From Erythrocercus mccallii (taxonomy: Eukaryota; Chordata; Aves; Passeriformes; Dicruridae), in contig VZRG01001340.1 in NCBI GenBank assembly GCA_013397435.1, positions 28,648 through 92,647 on the forward strand: a DNA stretch of 64,000 bases, written 5' to 3'. Made by a program: the position numbers and the translations under genes. Below are positions 1 through 13,779 of the stretch, in pieces. A model generated the notes under the pieces. It was not told the origin of the DNA and made no database searches. It worked only from the letters and a program-made list of their open reading frames with translations. The stretch's first letter is position 1; every line of letters begins with the position of its first letter.

Positions 1-294
1 TTCCCCTGCAGGCAAAGCAGGGCATTCACAGCTGATGAGTCGGGCTGGTTGTTCCCCAGCTGAGTTTCCTTCATGCAGGTTTCCCCCTCTGGCTCTGATA
101 TCCCTGTGCACTCCAACCCTGATCCCATTACAGGTTCCCTGGCACAAAGAAGGAGCAGCACTCCCTGCAAGGCTCTGATTTAGTCTGTCCCTGGCTTGTA
201 TTCCCCACTCTGTCCCCCAGGATCTGCCCTGCACTAAGAGCAAGGCACCAGCCCACTTGGTCAGCCCTGGGAGAGAGAAACTCTGGGAAAAGGA

Positions 295-702
295 GGTAAA
301 TATAAACTGGAGGAAGAACTGGTAAATATAAACTGGGGGGAAAGCACATAAATATAACCTGCAGAAAGCTGGTAAATATAAACTGGAGAAAGACCAGGTA
401 AATATAAACTGGAGGAAGTGCAGCCAGATATAAACTGGGGAAAGAGCAGGGAGATATAAACTGGAGAACAACCAGGTAAATATAAATTGGGGGAAAAGCA
501 GGTAAATATAAACTGGAGAAAGAACTGGTAGATATAAACTGGAGGAAGAAACAGGTAAATATAAACTGGAGAAAGAAACAGGTAAATATAAACTGGAGGG
601 AGAGCAGGTAAATATAAACTGGAGAAAGTGCAAGTAGAAATAAACTGGAGAAAGAAACAGGTAAATATAAACTGGAAAAAGAGCAAGTAGATATAAACTG
701 CA
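295..702. repeat. Minisatellite, 16 copies of a 25-27 bp unit
   Basis: Tandem units of the form ggtaaatataaactggagaa plus a variable purine-rich tail (agaaaca, agcaggt, agtgca). I count 16 copies of the core ataaact/ataacct spaced mostly 25-27 bp apart, with about one to five differences between units. Unit length varies by one to four bases. One strand stays open for over 150 codons in two frames because the unit contains few stop triplets on the minus strand (repeating L-Q-F-I-F-T-C like blocks); this is a by-product of the repeat and not a gene. Confidence 0.95.
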
Positions 703-1835
703 TGTCTGTCCTTCAAGGTCACATAATTCCCTTCCAGAACTGTGTTTCCAAAGCATCAGCTTCCCAACAGTGAAGAATAGCACAACAGAACATGTGAAAT
801 TGGATAAACATGGCTAATTCCCAAGGGAATCATAATTGTGACAGTGAAATATGACGGTTTACTAGGTCAAATACTTGCTTCAAAGAAACATGCTTGAAAA
901 TTATATTGAAAGCTTGACTTGGACAGATTGCAGGGACCTGGTCCAACACTATGGTCAAAGATATTTTTTCCCTGAAGAAATCAGTCACTGCACTACACAG
1001 GGCCAGCATAGACACAAAAATAAATTAATGTTTATCCTGTTTTATCTTCCTGTGTTAACATCATTAACTAAACCATACTGGAATGTCAATCAGGTCTTAT
1101 GTCCGTGTTTGCTTGTAATACATGAGGTTTTAAAAGATAATCTGAAAAGTTAAGTTCCAGCCAAGTTAAAAGCCCAAAATATTAGTATTGAAAGTGTTTT
1201 TAAAAAACCATCTATAGATAGGTTGCACCTGAGAAAGGAATATTTTCTATCCAGCAGGTAAGACCTTATTACATATTAAAAATGGATTGTAACTTTGTTT
1301 TAATGGAGCTTAATCTTTTTATACTTAGACATCATCTCATGTCACAAAAAGGTCACGAAAGTTCACCCAATATTCTAGGTCCCTGATCTTTGTATTTCCA
1401 CCCTCAAATGACCAAATTATGGTGTTGCTTGATAAAATTTCCTGACATAAATAGTTTGCAAAGGAATCACGAGAATATAGGAGTAGAAGGAATCACCTGG
1501 TAATAAATAGTTCACTCCTCTGTCCATCTGAGGTTATGAAATTCCCAGAACCTCGTAATAATCCCAAAACACTCAGAATACAAGCCTGGAAGCCACAGAA
1601 CTCTGCTGGGCCACAGGAGGACAAGCAGGAGGGATCAAAGGTACTGCCACTGTCTCAGAACCCTCCATCAGCAGCAGATTCCACAGCTGAGAACACCTGG
1701 ACGGCCAAATTATCTGGAGATACTGGTGCTCACTCACCCCCCTCTGTTTTATGGAGGAAATACTCTGTTGCTATCAGGATAAACAGGTATTTTGTAAAGA
1801 AAAAGGATTTCACTGAAACAACATTTCTACACATG

Positions 1836-1922
1836 AGCAACCTGGTCTGGTCTGGGTCCTTGGTAGAGGGGTGGGATGAGATGAGCTTTAAGGTCTAACT
1901 CAAAACATTCTGTGATTCCATG
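1836..1922 (+). mobile_element. CR1 LINE 3'-end fragment
   Basis: Reads gggtgggatgagatgagctttaaggtctaact then acattctgtgattccatg. This is the extreme 3' end of a CR1 element in plus orientation, diverged and truncated at its 5' side. Confidence 0.7.
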
Positions 1923-3207
1923 ACCATATAGATAAAATATTAATCATAAATTAAGCACCAGATAAATTCCAGTTGGATATCATTATCCACAGCCATCCAG
2001 ATGTTCTGGAAATGATTCATTAGAGATACATTCTGTAACTATAGAGATAAGGAGCAAAACTGGAGGCCTGGAACACATTTTACTGACCAGGTCAGGATGC
2101 AAAATCTTCAGCTATGACCAAGTCAGTGGCCACAGAAACTTGGAGAACATCATCTGATATCCTGGCAAGCTGCTGCATACATTAAAACACAGAAGGGGTA
2201 AGAGGATGGAATTTATTAAAAAAAAGAAAAAGGTGCTGGCAGCTGCACAATGTCAGCTGAATTTGTAATAATAAAGCACTTTCTGGTGAGCACAAACCCC
2301 CACAATTTGTAGCAATTAATTGAAACCCCAAGCTAAGTCAGTACTGTTAGCCAAGGGTGATAACATGAGCATATTTCTTTAGCAGAACATCATCCATTCC
2401 TATTTTTCTGGCCTACAACATTCCTGCTTACATTCCTCCATGGCATCTGAATTTGTAACTGACCCACATCCCACTCCACCCTCAAAGCACAAGAGCTTCT
2501 CTGGACACCATGAAATGTCAGGTTTTGGCCACACTGAGCTTTCACATTGGATAAAGGAGATTTTTTTATTGCCTGCACTGAATTCTCACCTCAAAACTGC
2601 CCTTTTGGAGAAAATATTTAAAGACATACAGCAGCCAAGTGAGCAAAAAGAGGGTTCTGCCCTTCCCTGGGCCTGTTAAAATCCTGCTGAACCGCTGATT
2701 ACTGGAGACTCCTCCAGGGCAAAAATTAAAGTTCCTTATAAAAGATAAAGAAAACTGAAATTTCGTATTAATATCAACAGACTTTGATCTCGCAATAGAT
2801 CTACCAAATGTTATTCCAGTATCACCCTCTAAATCTCTGTCTCCAAAATGATGTGGATTGTCAGAACTTCATACATAAATTTATAAGGGACCATCTTTAA
2901 TTTCATGCAAATGACAGTCCTAAATGGCCCTAGTAAAATACTCATTGTCCTCTGCTCTCATCAATTCCAAACTTCTTTCAGTTTATCATGAACTCAGGAG
3001 ATGAATCACACTCCAGCTGTGCTCATCACACACTGCTGTGGCCTTGGCCTTCCACCATGGTCCTATGCTGAAATATTAAGTTCCAACCAAAAAAAAAAAA
3101 AAAGCTGATATTCAGCAAAAGTTTTGGTCATAAAAATACAATTCTCCATAAAGTTGGGAAATTAAATGTTTTAGTGTGGTCTAAATGGATCTCTTATTTG
3201 TGTGCTT

Positions 3208-3284
3208 GGGGACCTGGGTTAGTGGTGGCCTTAATGGTTGGATTTGATGATCTTGGAGGACTTTCCAAACTTAATAATTCCATA
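3208..3284 (+). mobile_element. CR1 LINE 3'-end fragment (old)
   Basis: The block gttagtggtggcc, then ttggatttgatgatcttgga, then ccaaacttaataattccat matches the older CR1 3' end ('tggacttgatgatcttagagg'). It is in plus orientation and diverged. Confidence 0.75.
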
Positions 3285-5959
3285 CTCAGTTCAAATTGAT
3301 GATTATTTTGGAGCCACACACCCTGCACTTTAAATAATTTGTTAGCTTGAGGGTTTTATCCAGCAATCCCATTTTTGTTAGGACAGTCTCTACAATCCTT
3401 CACAAAAAAAAAAAAAAAATTACAATGTTTTCCTACAAAGTATTTCCTCAGAAGAAAAAAATAAAATATTCTAGTGGCTTTATGCAGAAATGTCTCTGTC
3501 TTCGGAACAGAAGAGTAGGAAACCAAAGGATTTCCCAGCTCCACTCCTGCCATCCTACAGATTTCCTAAGGATGTAGTGATAATAAACATCACTGTGGTG
3601 TGAACTCACTGGGACCCAAACATGGCCAGAATTTGGAAGATTCCTGACTAACAGCGGAGCCCTAATGAGTCCATTTCCATGCTGGTTATCTCTCAGGGTT
3701 AGGAAAGGACCTTTCAGGTCACCCAGGCCAACATTTTGGGTCTTGCAATGCACCCAGAGCTGTGACCTGCCGTAAGAGCTGGCTCACAGTTATAAACAGC
3801 TCAACCCAACCAGCACTGGAGAGGTTCATTTGCTACATTTAGGGGAAGCAATTCTCCATCTAAGCCACCTGCAGAGCTTTGGTGGCTTTAGGGACGTGAA
3901 TCACACCCGGCAAGGACCTCTCAGCTCTTATTCTGCATCATTACACAAATTCTGCTGTGGACTTGCAGGGCTGAGAGGGTCAGAAATGAAGGTGCTGCTG
4001 CTGCTAAAGGCACTCAGATGATTCATAAAACCCACAGCCTCCAATCTTTCCATAAAAACATCCAGGATGTTGGCCTGGGAAGTCACCACTATGGAATTAG
4101 GAGCTGCAATTCCTGCGTGGATGGTTCAAGGCCCCCAGGAACACAAGCAGTGAATTCCCCAAGGTCATGCCAGTAAGAGGTGCCCTTGCAGGGGATGCAG
4201 AGCCAGCCCAGGAGCTGGGACTGTGCCCAAAAAGAAACGATTCCTTTTCAAAAAGAGGCAGCAAACCAGTGGCAGAAATGGACAGGGCTGGGACACCTCA
4301 TGGAACAGAATAAAACCAGAGCAAGCCAAATCCACCACGGAGAAGATGCAAAGGCCAAAGAAACCATGACTAAGGAGCCACGGGAAATGACCGCAAGGGT
4401 GGACATGCTCCTCTTTCCCGTTTACCCACAGAGAGATTAAAGAATGAGACATTTCTTCAGCACTGCTCGATGACTTTCTCGCAGAATAAGGATGTCGTGG
4501 TCCTTCTGCATTAGGATTACACTGCTCAAAATGTACTTGTGAGGGTAAATCTAAGATTCAGTCTTTAAAATCATTCTTTTAGGTTGATGACAGTTGTATC
4601 GCACAAAGTCTCTGTGTCCTAGCAACAACACAACTCTTGCTAAACTCAGGCAATTGGAAAATCAGTCAAATTCAGACACAATTAAGATTAAATGTCATAA
4701 CTGGCAATGTATGAAAAATACTATGCCTTCCCAATTCACCATTTTTTTTATTCTCCTCTCCATATCTTTTGCAATGATTCATGCAATGACATGAGTAATA
4801 CATGGAAATAAATGAGAATTGACTTTTGCTAAAATATCTGAATATAGAACATTAGTTCTTCTCTAAGCATGTCTGGGTGCAGTTCCTATTCCACCCTGAA
4901 CCAAACACACGCAGTTGATAAAAAGCACAAAGGCATCCAAGCTCCAAAGGGGGCCAATTTTAAACTTAAATCACATCCTAAACCTCTTTCCAAGACTCAG
5001 GTTTCCTAATTTTTCCCTGACCAAATCTCAACCCGACACCATTTCCCATTTTGAACAAATCTTTGTTCATTTGCCACTGGAAGAAGGTAGTTTTTAATTA
5101 GAGATGAGAAATAAATTCCTCCCAATGAGGGTGGGGAGGCCATGGCACAGAAGAAGAAGAGGAGAAGCTGTGGCTGCCCCATCCCTGGAAGCATCTTTCC
5201 CTTTAGGAAATTCTGTCAGGAATGAAGCATAAAAGTGGCTTCATTTTACTTTTATGAAGTACTTTCCTCCAATTTTCCTTTTACCACAAGTTTTGTAAGC
5301 AAAGGATCTCTCCTGTGATCAATTTGTTCTCTCCCATTTTCAACTGTTGTCTTCCTCTCTGCTTATTCTTCTTCCAAAACAATTTTTTTTATTTAGGGAA
5401 CAGAAAAATATTGTTATGAAGAAGCCACAGCAATTGCTCATCACTGACATTAACACAGCTTTGCAAATGAAGATCACCTTAAATGAGCAATGTATCCTCA
5501 TGATCCAACATATGCTTCCTGTACAATTTTTAGTCAGGAATGATCATATCACATCAGTTTCCTTATGCTTCTTTCCTGACTTAATTTCCTGAAGGGAAAG
5601 ACAGTTTCCCAACCATCTCTTCCAGTCCCAGCTGGGCACTCAGCTCATACCAGGTGTGCAAAGGAATGCTGGTTTAGCCCTTCCCATACTGTCAATCACA
5701 TCCCTGACATTCATCTTTTGCTCAGACTGAGATACGACCTTAATTTTTCCTTATCTCTGGATTCCAATAATCCCTCCCTGATAAATTCTGATCTCAGAAT
5801 CCCTCCAGGAGTGCAAACCAGAGCGGGTTTCAGCATCCAGCTGGGTGCATATGTGATCTCCTGACTTCCAGGGCTTAGCACAGCAACTCTGTTTTTCCAT
5901 TTGCAGCAGCTCCTGTGCAACCTTGCTGGGCAAGGAAGGTTTTCCACCGGAGATTTCAA

Positions 5960-5980
5960 TGTGTGTGTGTGTGTGTGTGT
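5960..5980. repeat. (TG)n microsatellite
   Basis: About ten uninterrupted TG/GT units, directly next to the 5' edge of the CR1 fragment beginning near 6000. Confidence 0.97.
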
Positions 5981-5999
5981 CTTATCTCTGCCATCACAT

Positions 6000-6178
6000 C
6001 CAGGTGTTCCTTGGACACCTCTCTGGGCAGCCCCTTCCAGTGTCAAATCTCTCTTTTCAGGAAGAAATCCCTCCTGATGTCCAACCTGAGCCTCCTCTGG
6101 CACAGCTCGAGGCCATTTCCTCTCATCCTGTCCCTGTTCCCTGGGAGCAGAGCCTGACCACACCACACTACAACCTCT
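6000..6178 (-). mobile_element. CR1 LINE fragment
   Basis: Contains 'aggaagaaatccctcctgat', 'cctcctctggcacagctcgag' style blocks, then gccatttcctctcatcctgt and ctgggagcagagcctgacc. These are the antisense of an internal 3' CR1 segment, with no terminal end present. The open frames on both strands here are CR1-derived. Confidence 0.85.
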
Positions 6179-6820
6179 AAGAGGATTCTGTGGAAGCCAA
6201 CAAAAGAGGGATTTTTTTTTTCCTTTCTAGTTGTCTTAACAACAGGTTAAGAATAAACATTAAGAAGACCTAGAAAATTCAGCTCATATGCAAATCCCAG
6301 CACTAGCAAAAGCCCTGGAGATGCGGTTTGCAGACACTACATGATCTTCCATGCTCCCTCTGCTCTTGGATAAATGTTCACCCTGCTTGAACTGTGTAAA
6401 AAATATGCATAAAGAAGCAAAGGGGAACACTGGAGATGAGAAAAGCAGCCATGCTGTGATTAAATATGAATGGTAATGCCAGAGCTTCTGATGGAAGGAA
6501 AGCAGAGAAACCACTGCAATTAAGACCAGGAGCACAAGGCAAGGCATCCTCCTCTGCAGATTTTTGATACTGTGAGGAGAGTTTCCAAGGAGAAAGCCAG
6601 CATCACTGTAATCCTTGCTTTTCCCAGTAAAATATATATGTTTTTGTCGAACAGGATTCTCTTCTGCAGCTGTACCAACAAGTAAATTATTCATAAGTGA
6701 GGAGATAAAAGACAGAACATTTCACAGAGTAAAATATTTAGGCTCCCCTATCTCTGGCAGTTGTGATCATACTCGTACTAACTGGGCAGACTGGGAATCA
6801 AAATGCAGCTCAATTAAGTG

Positions 6821-7232
6821 GTACAAACTATGCATATAAAATACATCAAGCTGATAAAGATGACAGCCCTCCTGTACCTATGTTTCATCTTTCATGTTGG
6901 AACCAGTTCAAGGAGAACTAAGCAAAGCTGAAATTAATCAGTGCTCTAACATTGTGCTACTTATCAATATGTGAGTGCAACACCTCAATAAAACAAGATG
7001 CTTAAAGGGCTGCTAAATGTATCAATATTCAATTACACAATGTTAATAAAGCCATTAAAAGAGAATTAACAAGGCTTTACTCAGGAAGTATCTCTGTCTG
7101 ACATTAGGTGGCTCTTTAAACATTTTCTAAAGAAATACAGTAAAAAGCTGTTTAAATATTTATGCAATGCTTGCATTAGTTCTGTGTAACTGGCACAGCA
7201 GCAATAATATCAGCAATTTTAAATGCCCTGCT
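6821..7232. promoter_or_regulatory. AT-rich block, possible conserved non-coding element
   Basis: Repeat-free, not low-complexity, with many short homeodomain-type TAAT/ATTA cores (gaaattaatcagtgc, gagaattaacaaggc, caatgttaataaagcc) and atgcatat/tatgcaat octamer-like words. This texture is common in vertebrate intronic enhancers. No conservation data are available here. Confidence 0.2.
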
Positions 7233-9893
7233 TCTCAGCACCACGATTATCCACTAGTTATGAGAGAGAAATAAATTCCAGTCTTAGAATTTTAATGCTC
7301 TTCATTACAAAGAAAAGATCTCCAAATCCTTCATTAAAGCTCAGAGCCTCACTAAACCTGGACGCTTCCAACACTTTCTTGAGGAACCAATATCAGAGCG
7401 TGCTGCAGCAGGAACTGGAGATTGCCACTGAGCCTCCTGCCTGCCCAGGTAGCCCAGAGGAAAGTTGGGCTTTGCCCCAAATCTTGCCCAAATCAGGCCT
7501 CAGAGGCAAAGCCTTCCCGGAGAGCTCCGAAGGCAAAGGCAGATTATTTCATTCCAAGAGATTGTGCTGCTGCAGCACTTCTGGCCTCGTGGCTCCTCCT
7601 CGATTCCCCAGTAACAAAAAGCCTCCCAGGACTTGTTAAATTAGCCAACGTAATGAAGTCCAATTCTGTGCTGTTTGCACAGGGACTGGAAAAGATTTCG
7701 TGTTTCCATGTACATAAACAAAACCTGGCTCAGCACACCAGGGAATTAAGAGGTTTATAAAATATAAAAGACATTCACATTAATCTGTTAAACAATTCAT
7801 TCTCTACCCTGCCCTTTCCTACTACGTGAATTCATTACTTATAAAAAATATATATTTGCTGCTGGCTCTTTTTTTGCTGCTGGTGACTGGCCCCCAACAC
7901 CTTGGGGCTCTCTGGGGGGGCACTGATGCTGCCCCTGGGCTGGTGGCACCAGCATTGGAAGAAAAGGAAGGTGCAAGCGTCCTCTCTCAGAGGTTTCGGG
8001 GCATCACAATGCCAGCTGTGCTGCAGGAAGGACAGACTGCACCATTGATCTGAATTAAATTATTAGGGGGTGTGGGAATGAAGCAGATGAATTCACATCC
8101 AAAATAAAGCAGTTGTTCTGATGCTGCCCAGACAATGCTGAGTATTTTTCTTCCAGGAATTGCTAAGCTCAGGGAAAATGCTGGTTTCTTGCAGGACAGG
8201 TTGGGCAAACTTCATCAATATAAATCCATCTTTACACTGAGGCACCCACAGCTCTTCCAAAGGATCTACTACAGTTTTCATGGGTACTCCTCTAAATTAG
8301 TATAAAAATCCATATTCTTCTTTGGAAAATAACAGCCACTTATTCTTTAACAAGATCAAACAGGTGCTACCAGGTAAAAACATTTTAACAAGAACTGGCT
8401 CTGCTTCCCTTTTAAAAAGGTTGTTATATCAAATCACCAGGTCTCTGAGCTCAAAAGAAGTCAAATGCATGCCCTGCTTGAACATTATCCACAGAATCCT
8501 TTGGGAAGGCATTAATTTGCCACAATTTGTATCCACAAAACAAAGTGAGGAAGATTTTAATGATGATGCAGCTCCTCTGTGAACAAAAATTGAATTAATC
8601 CAACCCAAAAGCATGTGAAAACAGCAGCTACTTGCTCCTGACTGCTTTGTTTTCAGAAGACACTAATATCTACCCACTTCTCTAATAAAACAATTAAATC
8701 TTTCTAGCACATCCCATCTCTCCTCCCCAAATATTTTTGGTTTAGAAGCATTTATGTTGGGTTTTATGCTACAAGACTATCACCCAGCTAATAGTGTAGT
8801 GTTATTTATTAATATTTTGGGGGGGTTTTTTGCTGCTTATGTAGGGGTAAGAGATACATTCAATTTTTCATTCCTTGTGTAGAAAGAATTTCTGCTTTTT
8901 CCTAGGTTAGATTTTTATTTGTCCAACTAAAAGCTATTAAAGGGGTCTGTGGAACTTGTTAAACTTTTGTAGCTTCCAACAATCCAGTCTTCAACTAGAT
9001 GAGTTTTAAATCTAATCAAATTATACTACACCTAACAGGCACCCAGTCCTTTAGGGGAGATTTGCCCATTTTTCAGCCAAACGCAAGGGGTCCGATCACT
9101 CTTATCTTCATACTTATGGCAGAGTCATCTTTCATGCAGTGAGCGTAAGGGTGTCCCTTTCAAAGGCCAGACCCAGCCAGGAGACACATCCAACACAGGA
9201 AACACCACAGAGAGACAAATGTGAGATTTCTGAGTCACCCCGACACATTTATTAAGCACCGAGTTGTGCTTTTACAACTGGTCTCCATCAGAGATATTTC
9301 ATCCGTTAGCAGAGCGTCATCCCTCCTAATGACTCATAATGCAGCCTCATTCCATTGAGCTTGATTTCACTGCCTCATCAGCCTCTTGTTCTCCAGGGGC
9401 AAAGCTGCTCTTTTCAGCATGTTCAGCCCGCAGAGAAGTGGCCATTAACTGCAGCTCCTCATTATGTAAGAATCAGCTAATCAAGACTGACCAAGATCAT
9501 AACTGATGTTGTGATTGAGGAGAGGGAGACATCTGCTTGGAATTATCCAGCCCGCTGTTTTCAAAACTGATAAGGCATTTACTGCCTTGGTGTTCAATTA
9601 GAGCAGGAATAAATGGGGTTTGGGGGGTGCCTGGGGGGAATGTGGAGTTTGCTTCAGCATTGCTTCGGGAGGGGGAGAGTGATGGAGGGCACAAAGTGCA
9701 AGCAAGGCCCAGTGCTGGGGAGAAAAGGCAGAAGCTGTCTGCAAACCACGTCAGCACGAGGCACAGCTGACAGAGTCTAAGCTGTGTTTGAGGGGCTGTG
9801 TGTAATGTAAAGAACACTGTCATTTCCATGGTTTTCAGGCTAAGTTGTGAAAATATTTCTACTTCCATTTCCTAATTCCCATCCAGTTGTGTA

Positions 9894-9910
9894 TTTTTTT
9901 TTTTTTTTTT
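9894..9910. repeat. Poly-T tract (17)
   Basis: An uninterrupted run of 17 T in otherwise unremarkable intronic DNA. Confidence 0.95.
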
Positions 9911-10747
9911 GCTTTATCTAATATCCAGAGTAAAACTAGCATTCAAAGGTATCAAACTCATTTCTGATGTGAATGGGAAGCCATTCCCCTGAAGTCAGAG
10001 TGGGCTGTATGTAAGCATTCCTGATTAATTTGGTGATGGAGCTTGCTTTTTTATTCCTAAATGTCACATGCAGCTTTTCTTAAGCCAAAAGTTTACGTGG
10101 TTTATTATCAGAGCACAGGAGATACATCTTCTAATTCCTTCTTTTTAGAGGAAAAAACTGTAAGAAAACATGACCTTCTAATACATAATCTGTAACAGAA
10201 TATGCTGGGCAGATAAAATATGTAACATGAGAAAGACTGCATTGAAACTGAACCCTAACTGGGGCTGTAAGTGAACATAACTCTTGTTTCCTTTAGGGAA
10301 AAGAAGAGCATCAGATAGGAAGAGGACACTGTGCTTTTCCTGGACCAAGAAACACTGAGAGACTGCAAATACGTGGGGCAGATGAAGGAACAGGCAAGCT
10401 CTGCTCCCCTCCCCGGAGGACTGGGAAGCACCAATTGCCAGGAACAGTCCCATTCCCGGGGATCATTCCAGGGTTCTCAAATTCCCTCATTCCTGCAAAA
10501 GGCACACTTCCACACACAGCCAGGAGGAGCAGGTAGCAAGATAAAAGCACGGGACTAAATTGGACCCATTTCTTGAAGGAATCTGTCTGGATTACTGAGG
10601 CCAGACATCAAAGAAGGGGGAAAGAGAAGCACCCTCTTGCCAAGCTTATGTTTCCATGTATGTATTTCCTCCCCACTCTTCATACAGACTCTGCTTTTTG
10701 CATCAGCCCTCCTGGCTGATATCACACCACTTCGCTGCTTTTCATCT

Positions 10748-10811
10748 TCAAAATGTGAACAAATTCATCCTCGAGGCTCTCAAAATGTGAACAAATTCAT
10801 CCCCGAGGCTC
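10748..10811. repeat. 32-bp tandem duplication
   Basis: Two adjacent 32-bp copies of tcaaaatgtgaacaaattcat followed by cc(t/c)cgaggctc, at 10748-10779 and 10780-10811. They differ at one base (t at 10771, c at 10803). This looks like a recent local duplication. Confidence 0.97.
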
Positions 10812-12261
10812 TGCTGGGAGGCAATGAGATAAATAAATGCAGGGATCCCTCCTTCCCTGCGGGCTTGGCTGGCACAGGGCACAAGCACCTCCCGGACCCG
10901 CACGCTCCGCAGGCAGGGGTGGGTTTGGATTCCTCCAGCAGCACTTTCTGCCATCCTTGGAGCCCTGAGAAACTGCTCTGTCACTTGGAAAGGAACTGAC
11001 ATTTTCTGGAAAGAGTCTCAAATTCAGCGTCCGGCAAAGTGCCTGCTTATCCTCTGAATTCAGCCCCATACACAGAAAAATCTTGTCCTCAAATACCTTT
11101 CACCTGCCTTTTTCTCTCTTTCTTCCCTAATTTTTTTTTTAATTATTATTCTCAGTCTATCTTTTCCTTACCCTTTTATTCTTTTTTGAAGAGGCAAACC
11201 TCCCCTGCAAAGTGGGTGCAGAGAGGCAGCTGCTGCAGCAGCAGCTCTGCAGACATGCCTGCAGCCTGAGTCACGCACGCCGCGCTCGAGAAATGGAAAA
11301 GGAGCCTTCATCAGGGATGTTGAATCGGATCCTGCCCAGAGAAACATCCAGGAATCACACTCTGCTGTGGACACATTCACTCCCTTCCTCTGCTCTCCCT
11401 CCGCTTTCCATTGATTTTGTGGCAGAGAAGGACCCCAAGGTTTTGAGAGAGGGGTCTGTGCACATTGGCCACCTTCCCTGCAGCCCTGGCAGGAAAGAAA
11501 GGCTTGAAATGTTGAAGGCTGCCCTATGGAAATTCATACACACCTGGAAATCCCTCTCAAGGGAGCTCGGAAAAGGGGGGAAAAAGAGAAAATAAAGAAG
11601 AAAAAATGAAAGAAGGAAGAAAGAAAAATAAGATAAAAGAGAGACAGGTTAGATGAACATTTGTGTGGAAGTTCCTGCGCCAAGTTCCTGACTGAGATCT
11701 TTAAAGGAAACTGAGGTATGAGCTCCTCATGAGAACAGCATGACCAGTGTCTCCTTAGCCCCTTAAAAAAAATCCCTATGCTCAGTCTGTGATACAAATT
11801 TGTTCTTCTAAGGCTACGGGGATACAGCCTTAGAAGAGCCATACCCCAGGACCTCAAAGCACAAATCATGTGGGGCACATGCAAGGGGAAGACTTTTATC
11901 TAAACTCCATGGCCACAGCCTGGCAAAGCTGCCAAACCTTAGGATATAAGTATGGCTGTGACAATATTATCAGCTTTTGGTTGGTTTGTTGGGGTTTTTT
12001 TACAACTTATGACAAAGCAGAAAAAACTTGAGGACATAAATTGCAAGTATTACAATGAAAAACATGATTAAAAGAATCTTAAATCTTCCATCTTGCTTTT
12101 TGAATTTTTTTTCTGTTGTGATATCTCCTCCCAGTTTGTTCTGACATGTACACACATTGCCAGGTCTTCCTCCTCCTGCTCCTATTGTCTCCCTTGTGCT
12201 ACATCCAACCCCCTGCTAAAATCCCAGGGGGCAAACTCAGGGAAGGGACAATTCCATGAAT

Positions 12262-12440
12262 CGTAAAATCATGGAATGGTTTGGGTTGGAAGGGATCTTA
12301 AAGATCACCTCATTCCACCCCTGCCATGGGCAGGGACACCTTCCACTATCCCAGGCTGCTCCATCCAACCTGGCCTTGGGCACTTCCAGGGATTCAAGGG
12401 CAGCCACAGCCTCTCCAGAGCCTCTTCACTCTCAGCCAGG
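12262..12440 (-). mobile_element. CR1 LINE 3'-end fragment
   Basis: Antisense CR1 3' end: aatcatggaatggtttgggt, then ccatgggcagggacacctt, cccaggctgctccatccaac and ggccttgggcacttccaggg. Truncated after about 180 bp. Well preserved. Confidence 0.93.
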
Positions 12441-13779
12441 ATTTGAAAATGTTTTTAAGCCCTCCCTGTGTTTCTGAGGCCAGAAAACAATATGCGTAAG
12501 TGTTTCTGAAAACCAGGAGAATCCCCTCGGGTCTGGCCTGGTCTCTTTACAGGTGTTGTGAGAAGGAGCTCAAACACCCCTGGCCGTGCTGGGGCTGCAG
12601 AGCAGAGCTCAGCATTTCCCCCTCACTGCTTTGAGACGCTGCTCACTCTTGTCAGAAACAAATTTAAAAAAACCCCAAAAAAACCAACAAGCAGAAGGAT
12701 TCTGAAACCTGCCCAAGGAGCGGACAGAAGAACCACGTGAGGAACCCTCGGGAGGTTTGTGAGCCAAGGCTGGCTCCAGCTGGAGCCTCCCATCCTTCTC
12801 CTGCCAACCTGCACAAGGACCTGAGACACGCGGCGCTCCTCGCCACGTGGGCTGCTCTATCAGCAGGAGATTAGGAGGTTTCCAGAAGGTTTTTATCTCC
12901 TGTCTCCTCCCTGGTTATGAATTCTCCCTCCTGGAGGATTGCACGTGTTCGTGTGCTCCTTGTCACGGCGCTGGGGCTGAGCTCAGCTGCCTGCAGAGGG
13001 AGGGAACAACATTCCTGCTCTTTCCCTGCTCCCGACCTCTCTGCTGAGCCACAGCAAAAGGAAGTGCTGAAAACCTCACATTCTGCACTGCAAAGGGAGG
13101 TTAAAACACAGCTCAGAAAAGACTGGAGTCTACTGCTGCAATGAATTCAGAGAGTGGAACCTAAACTAGGCTAATTCTATATGAAATTTATTAGCATTTC
13201 CCTATTATTGTTATATCTTTAATTGGAAGGGACAGCTCGGGATTGCTCTGACTAACAGAGTGAAAAAGTAAAAAACCTTGGGTTCACTTGGCTCAAGGCT
13301 GCCAGCTGATGACACTCTGGAAACTCAGGAAATCACTCGTGCAGAGAAACCAGCACCTGTCCCACCCATGAGAGATTTTGTTTGCTGTGTGAACAAGGTC
13401 TGGAGCTCTGCAGAACACACACAAGTGTGAAACTTCCCACATCTCAGTTTTCCCAGAGAAAAGGGTTTGATCCCTCAGTCCTTCCCTCGTGCCCAGGCTG
13501 CAGGGCAGGGGACAGAGCAGCAGTGACTCCCCTGACCCCAAGTGTACCCCCAAAACCAGGGTTTGGGGTGTGAGTAGGACACCCAGGGAATTTGGCACAG
13601 CCCCATTATCCTGCTGCTTTGTGGGCACGAGAAGGCTGAACTCGATAGACATTATGACATCCACAAAAATGTCTCAGATTTTGTACTTCTGAGTCTTTTT
13701 ATCTTCTCCCTTTCCAGCATGTTATATTATCAGCATATCAATATCTTCTTTCACTGTTCCTTTCTTTGGGGTATTCATG

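Noticed and set aside
295..702. CRISPR-like periodic array
   Set aside because: The whole unit repeats with no unique spacers, copies are degenerate, and the genome is a bird. It is a minisatellite.
128..722. Two long overlapping minus-strand frames of repetitive hydrophobic protein
   Set aside because: They are produced by the 25-27 bp minisatellite, which lacks stops on that strand. There are no splice or start signals and no independent coding character.
3698..3742. Possible CR1 remnant (gggttaggaaaggacctttc)
   Set aside because: Only about 45 bp resemble CR1, which is too short and diverged to separate from chance.
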